A stretch of 38,510 nt of DNA, taken from the NCBI RefSeq assembly GCF_000425345.1, contig NZ_AUDG01000042.1, positions 1-38,510 of the forward strand. Reading direction: 5' to 3'. The stretch is from Rheinheimera baltica DSM 14885. Lineage in GTDB: Bacteria; Pseudomonadota; Gammaproteobacteria; Enterobacterales; Alteromonadaceae. The translations under genes were made by a program, and so were the position numbers. A model generated the notes under the pieces. The model did not search any database, was not told the origin of the DNA, and worked only from the letters and a program-made list of their open reading frames with translations. How positions within the stretch are numbered: position 1 is the stretch's first letter; each line of letters opens with the position of its first letter. Of this stretch, positions 36,569 through 38,510 are shown in pieces.

Positions 36569-37474
36569 TTACGTTAACTGTTGCACCACAAACTCACATA
36601 GCTGATGGCTACTAAGCAGCGTTTTATTTTGGGCTTTGTTAGTACCGCCCTTTTCTACCTGCTGGATAAACTCGTCCAACATGCCAACAAAACCGCGCTT
36701 GTGTATGGTGCTTTGCCAGTCATTCACAGCAAGGTGCTGCTGCTGGTTAGCTGCGCTATGAATACCCTGCACCAAATTATCTACTTGCCAATGCTGATTG
36801 GCGGAAAAATACTCTAGCCGTTCAAAACTGTGGCCTGCTAAGCGGTTCATCGATACCGAAACTGACGTACTACCCAGCTGCCAATTTACTTGTACACAAG
36901 CCAACTGATCTTTATCAAACTGACCGTGCACCACTGGCGTAAAATTGCCTTTATTATGTAACGCCGTTGCATAATGGGCAAAGTCTAAAAGATGAATAAA
37001 ATCATCATAAACAAAGGTTCTAAGATCTGCTGGCTGCTGATAACGGTTCTTCTGGTAATGTAGCTGTAAAGGTACGTTGGCAAGAGGCTGTTGATACAGC
37101 GGCACATAACGCCTGTTAAAGCCAACAAACAACAAAATATTGCGCCGCTCGGCTGCGCTAATTAACTGCTCACACTCCGAAAGCTGATAGCTCAGCGGCT
37201 TATCAATAAATAGCGGAATACCCGCATTGAGCAGTTCGCTGGCTATGCTAAAGTGGCTGCTGGTAGAGCTGTGAATCATCACCGCATCGGGCTGAGCCGC
37301 TATTAATGCAGACAACTCAGTGTACCCTTCACGAATACGGTACTGCTGCATAAGTTGCCGCAAAACAGTCTCATTTCGAGTACAAAGTACAGGCGTAATG
37401 CCAGGCATACTTGCCAGTAACGGCAAGTAGGCTTTTTGTGCAATATCACCCAGGCCCAATAATGCTATTTTCAT
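36569..37474 (-). CDS. mviM: Gfo/Idh/MocA-family oxidoreductase, MviM/YceM-like
   Basis: The 301-residue protein opens MKIALLGLGDIAQKAYLPLL, an N-terminal NAD(P)-binding Rossmann motif as in E. coli MviM/YceM (GLGGIAQKAWLPVL). It shares VMIHSSTSSHF, the DKP motif with Lys92, LFVGFNRRYVPLY and WQSTIHKRGFVG. The substrate of this subgroup is unknown. In E. coli mviM adjoins murJ (mviN); murJ is not next to it here. A 20-codon reading frame ends 1 nt before its ATG. Confidence 0.86.
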   Translation of the reverse strand: MKIALLGLGDIAQKAYLPLLASMPGITPVLCTRNETVLRQLMQQYRIREGYTELSALIAAQPDAVMIHSSTSSHFSIASELLNAGIPLFIDKPLSYQLSECEQLISAAERRNILLFVGFNRRYVPLYQQPLANVPLQLHYQKNRYQQPADLRTFVYDDFIHLLDFAHYATALHNKGNFTPVVHGQFDKDQLACVQVNWQLGSTSVSVSMNRLAGHSFERLEYFSANQHWQVDNLVQGIHSAANQQQHLAVNDWQSTIHKRGFVGMLDEFIQQVEKGGTNKAQNKTLLSSHQLCEFVVQQLT

Positions 37475-37475
37475 G

Positions 37476-37538
37476 CTACACCCAGCGGCTAAATTGCATG
37501 TTTAGTAACTGTTGAAGTGGGCCAAACTGCTCAGCCAT
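37476..37538 (-). CDS. Possible 20-residue leader or small protein upstream of mviM
   Basis: On the minus strand an AGAGG site lies 6 nt before ATG 37538. The frame encodes 20 residues, opening MAEQFGPLQQ and ending FSRWV. Its TAG stop is followed after one base by the mviM ATG (TAGCATG), a spacing that favours translational coupling. It is amphipathic and lacks a signal peptide. It could be a real small protein, a leader that meters mviM translation, or chance. Confidence 0.35.
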   Translation of the reverse strand: MAEQFGPLQQLLNMQFSRWV

Positions 37539-37591
37539 TGTTTGCCTCTTGGTTAGGTAAAATGTAGTGAGCAGGTTATCACGTAAAATGG

Positions 37592-38160
37592 TTAGCTGAG
37601 TAAATGCCGGTTAAAAAATTGTAGTGTTTTTTGCCATGCCAGCTCGGCCATAGCTTCATTATAACGAGCAGTAGAGTCGTTATGAAAACCATGATGAGAA
37701 TTAGTGTAGCGTTCAATGCTGTATTGCACTTTATGCTGCTGTAGTAATATTTCTGCCGCAGGCCACATAGCATTTACCCGCTCGTCTAATTCTCCCAACT
37801 GTACCAGCATTGGCGCTTTAATATTCGCAATGCCATCAGCCGGTGGCGGTGAGCCATAAAAGGGTACTGCAGCGTTTACGGTATCTGGCAACTCTGCTGC
37901 AAGGCGACCTGTCATCGCGCCACCAAAACAAAAACCGACCACGCCTAACTTACCGCTGCCCGCCTCAAGTTGTTTTAGCCATAAGGCCGCCGCGGTAAAA
38001 TCTGCGGCAATTTTTTCACCGTCTAAACTACGCTGCATAGTACGGCCATCATCATCATTACCCGGGTAGCCCCCCAACGACCACAATGCATCGGGTGCAA
38101 ACGCGATAAAACCGGCTTTAGCCAGGCGGCGGGCTACATCTTCAATGTAAGGGTTTAACC
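37592..38160 (-). pseudogene. Dienelactone hydrolase-family gene, 5' end removed by IS insertion
   Basis: The frame reads from the IS junction at 38160 to the stop at 37592. It begins at GLNPYIEDVARRLAKAGF, a motif normally found about 60-100 residues into this family. The catalytic Cys is in VVGFCFGGAMTG, the Asp in LGELDERVN and the His in SHHGFH, so the rest looks undamaged. The N terminus, including the usual strand before the GLNP motif, is missing. A TTG at 38086 could start a shorter product but would lack needed fold elements. The insertion appears recent, since no other frame damage is seen. The missing 5' part may lie beyond the IS element outside the window. Confidence 0.8.
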
Positions 38161-38510
38161 CTGAGGGATCCCCACGAATTTAGCCCCCGCATTCAATGTT
38201 GTAACTCGTTGTATCTAGCAAGTGTTTGCAGTGGCGCAAGGTACTGCGCCACTGTGTTGTTGTAAACATTACCTGCTTTGCCACCGCTCTTAACCCCAAG
38301 GTATGAAACGATAAGACACGTTTATCCCGATAGCTGTTTGCCTGGAACCGGCGTTGCTGATTGGCTACGGTCAGCCCAACACCCAGTAATATCAGCACTA
38401 ATGAAGCTAAATTGCTCAGCAGCAGTAACAAGCTTATTCGGTGTATTTTTGTACTACCGTTTTTCTCGAATCCCAGGCCAAACTGCGTGCTTTTCATATC
38501 TCTGAAGCTC
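38161..38510 (-). mobile_element. IS10-like element (IS4 family), one end only
   Basis: The outer end reads CTGAGGGATCCCCACGAATT from 38161, close to the recalled IS10 tip (CTGATGAATCCCC). The transposase gene inside runs toward this end and off the right window edge. The 9 bp just outside (38152-38160, GGTTTAACC) are palindromic and resemble the IS10 target consensus NGCTNAGCN at most positions. It interrupts a dienelactone hydrolase gene. The partner end and the duplicated target are not visible. Confidence 0.85.
38180..38510 (-). CDS. IS10-like transposase, C-terminal fragment (5' end off window)
   Basis: The frame is open from the window edge to a TAA at 38180-38182, giving 109 residues. 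It resembles the C terminus of IS10/Tn10 transposase: LQRDMKSTQFGLGFEK aligns with NFRDLKSPAYGLGLRH, and RRFQANSYRDKRVLSFHTLG aligns with KHFQANTVRNRNVLSTVRLG. The DDE residues lie mostly beyond the edge; the visible start is near the Lys of the YREK motif. The internal ATG at 38497 is not the true start. The last 15-20 residues diverge from IS10. Confidence 0.85.
   Translation of the reverse strand, partial: SFRDMKSTQFGLGFEKNGSTKIHRISLLLLLSNLASLVLILLGVGLTVANQQRRFQANSYRDKRVLSFHTLGLRAVAKQVMFTTTQWRSTLRHCKHLLDTTSYNIECGG

Noticed and set aside
36548-36570. A7/T7 flanked segment at the end of mviM as a terminator
   Set aside because: Pairing would be A-T only with no GC stem, and it overlaps the mviM stop codon.
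38060-38086. TTG at 38086 as a functional start for the dienelactone hydrolase
   Set aside because: The product would lack the GLNPYIEDVARRL segment and preceding strand; the in-frame homology continues to the IS junction, so this is a truncated gene.

Overview
The window is a 38.5 kb chromosomal segment from a gammaproteobacterium. Protein sequences, the tol-pal and ruvCAB-yebC-aspS-yecE-cmoAB gene order and the mid-40s GC feel point to an aquatic Alteromonadales-type organism (Rheinheimera/Alishewanella-like). This placement is inference from recalled homologues, not a search. No rRNA, tRNA or CRISPR array was seen. Both window ends lie inside IS4-family insertion sequences, which suggests a contig broken at repeats.

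Layout: 1-330 is the right end of an IS4-subgroup element. 350-5517 (minus) is a complete seven-gene tol-pal operon, ybgC-tolQ-tolR-tolA-tolB-pal-cpoB. 5518-6238 is a 0.7 kb gene-free stretch with a putative tol-pal promoter, a 16-bp perfect palindrome, an orphan plus-strand terminator and a ~127-bp palindromic repeat. 6239-11024 (minus) holds ruvB, ruvA, ruvC, yebC and aspS. 11108-13930 (minus) is a diguanylate cyclase with three predicted periplasmic binding-protein domains. 13998-16589 (plus) is yecE-cmoA-cmoB, followed by a LysR regulator and a small unknown gene. 18002-20434 (plus) is purM-purN and a DUF3108 protein. yafJ (minus) and fadE (plus) are divergent.

The most interesting locus is 24004-27112 (minus). 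A secreted ExeM/NucH-type nuclease ending in a dockerin-like EF-hand repeat pair is followed 19 nt later by a small secreted protein with a cohesin-like body and a PEP-CTERM-type sorting tail. This looks like a two-gene system that docks an extracellular nuclease on a sorted surface protein. The idea is inferred from the sequence and untested.

The right third holds ppnP, an Atm1-type ABC exporter and an ACE-like M2 peptidase lipoprotein (plus). After these come a second GGDEF protein and an Asp-box propeller lipoprotein (minus), a secreted alpha/beta hydrolase (plus), then yjjG, a periplasmic binding protein and an mviM-type oxidoreductase (minus). Last is a dienelactone hydrolase gene decapitated by an IS10-like element that runs off the right edge.

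Functionally most of the window is housekeeping: envelope constriction, recombination, translation, tRNA modification, purine synthesis and beta-oxidation. Accessory genes for c-di-GMP signalling, extracellular DNA or peptide use, and mobile DNA lie between these blocks.
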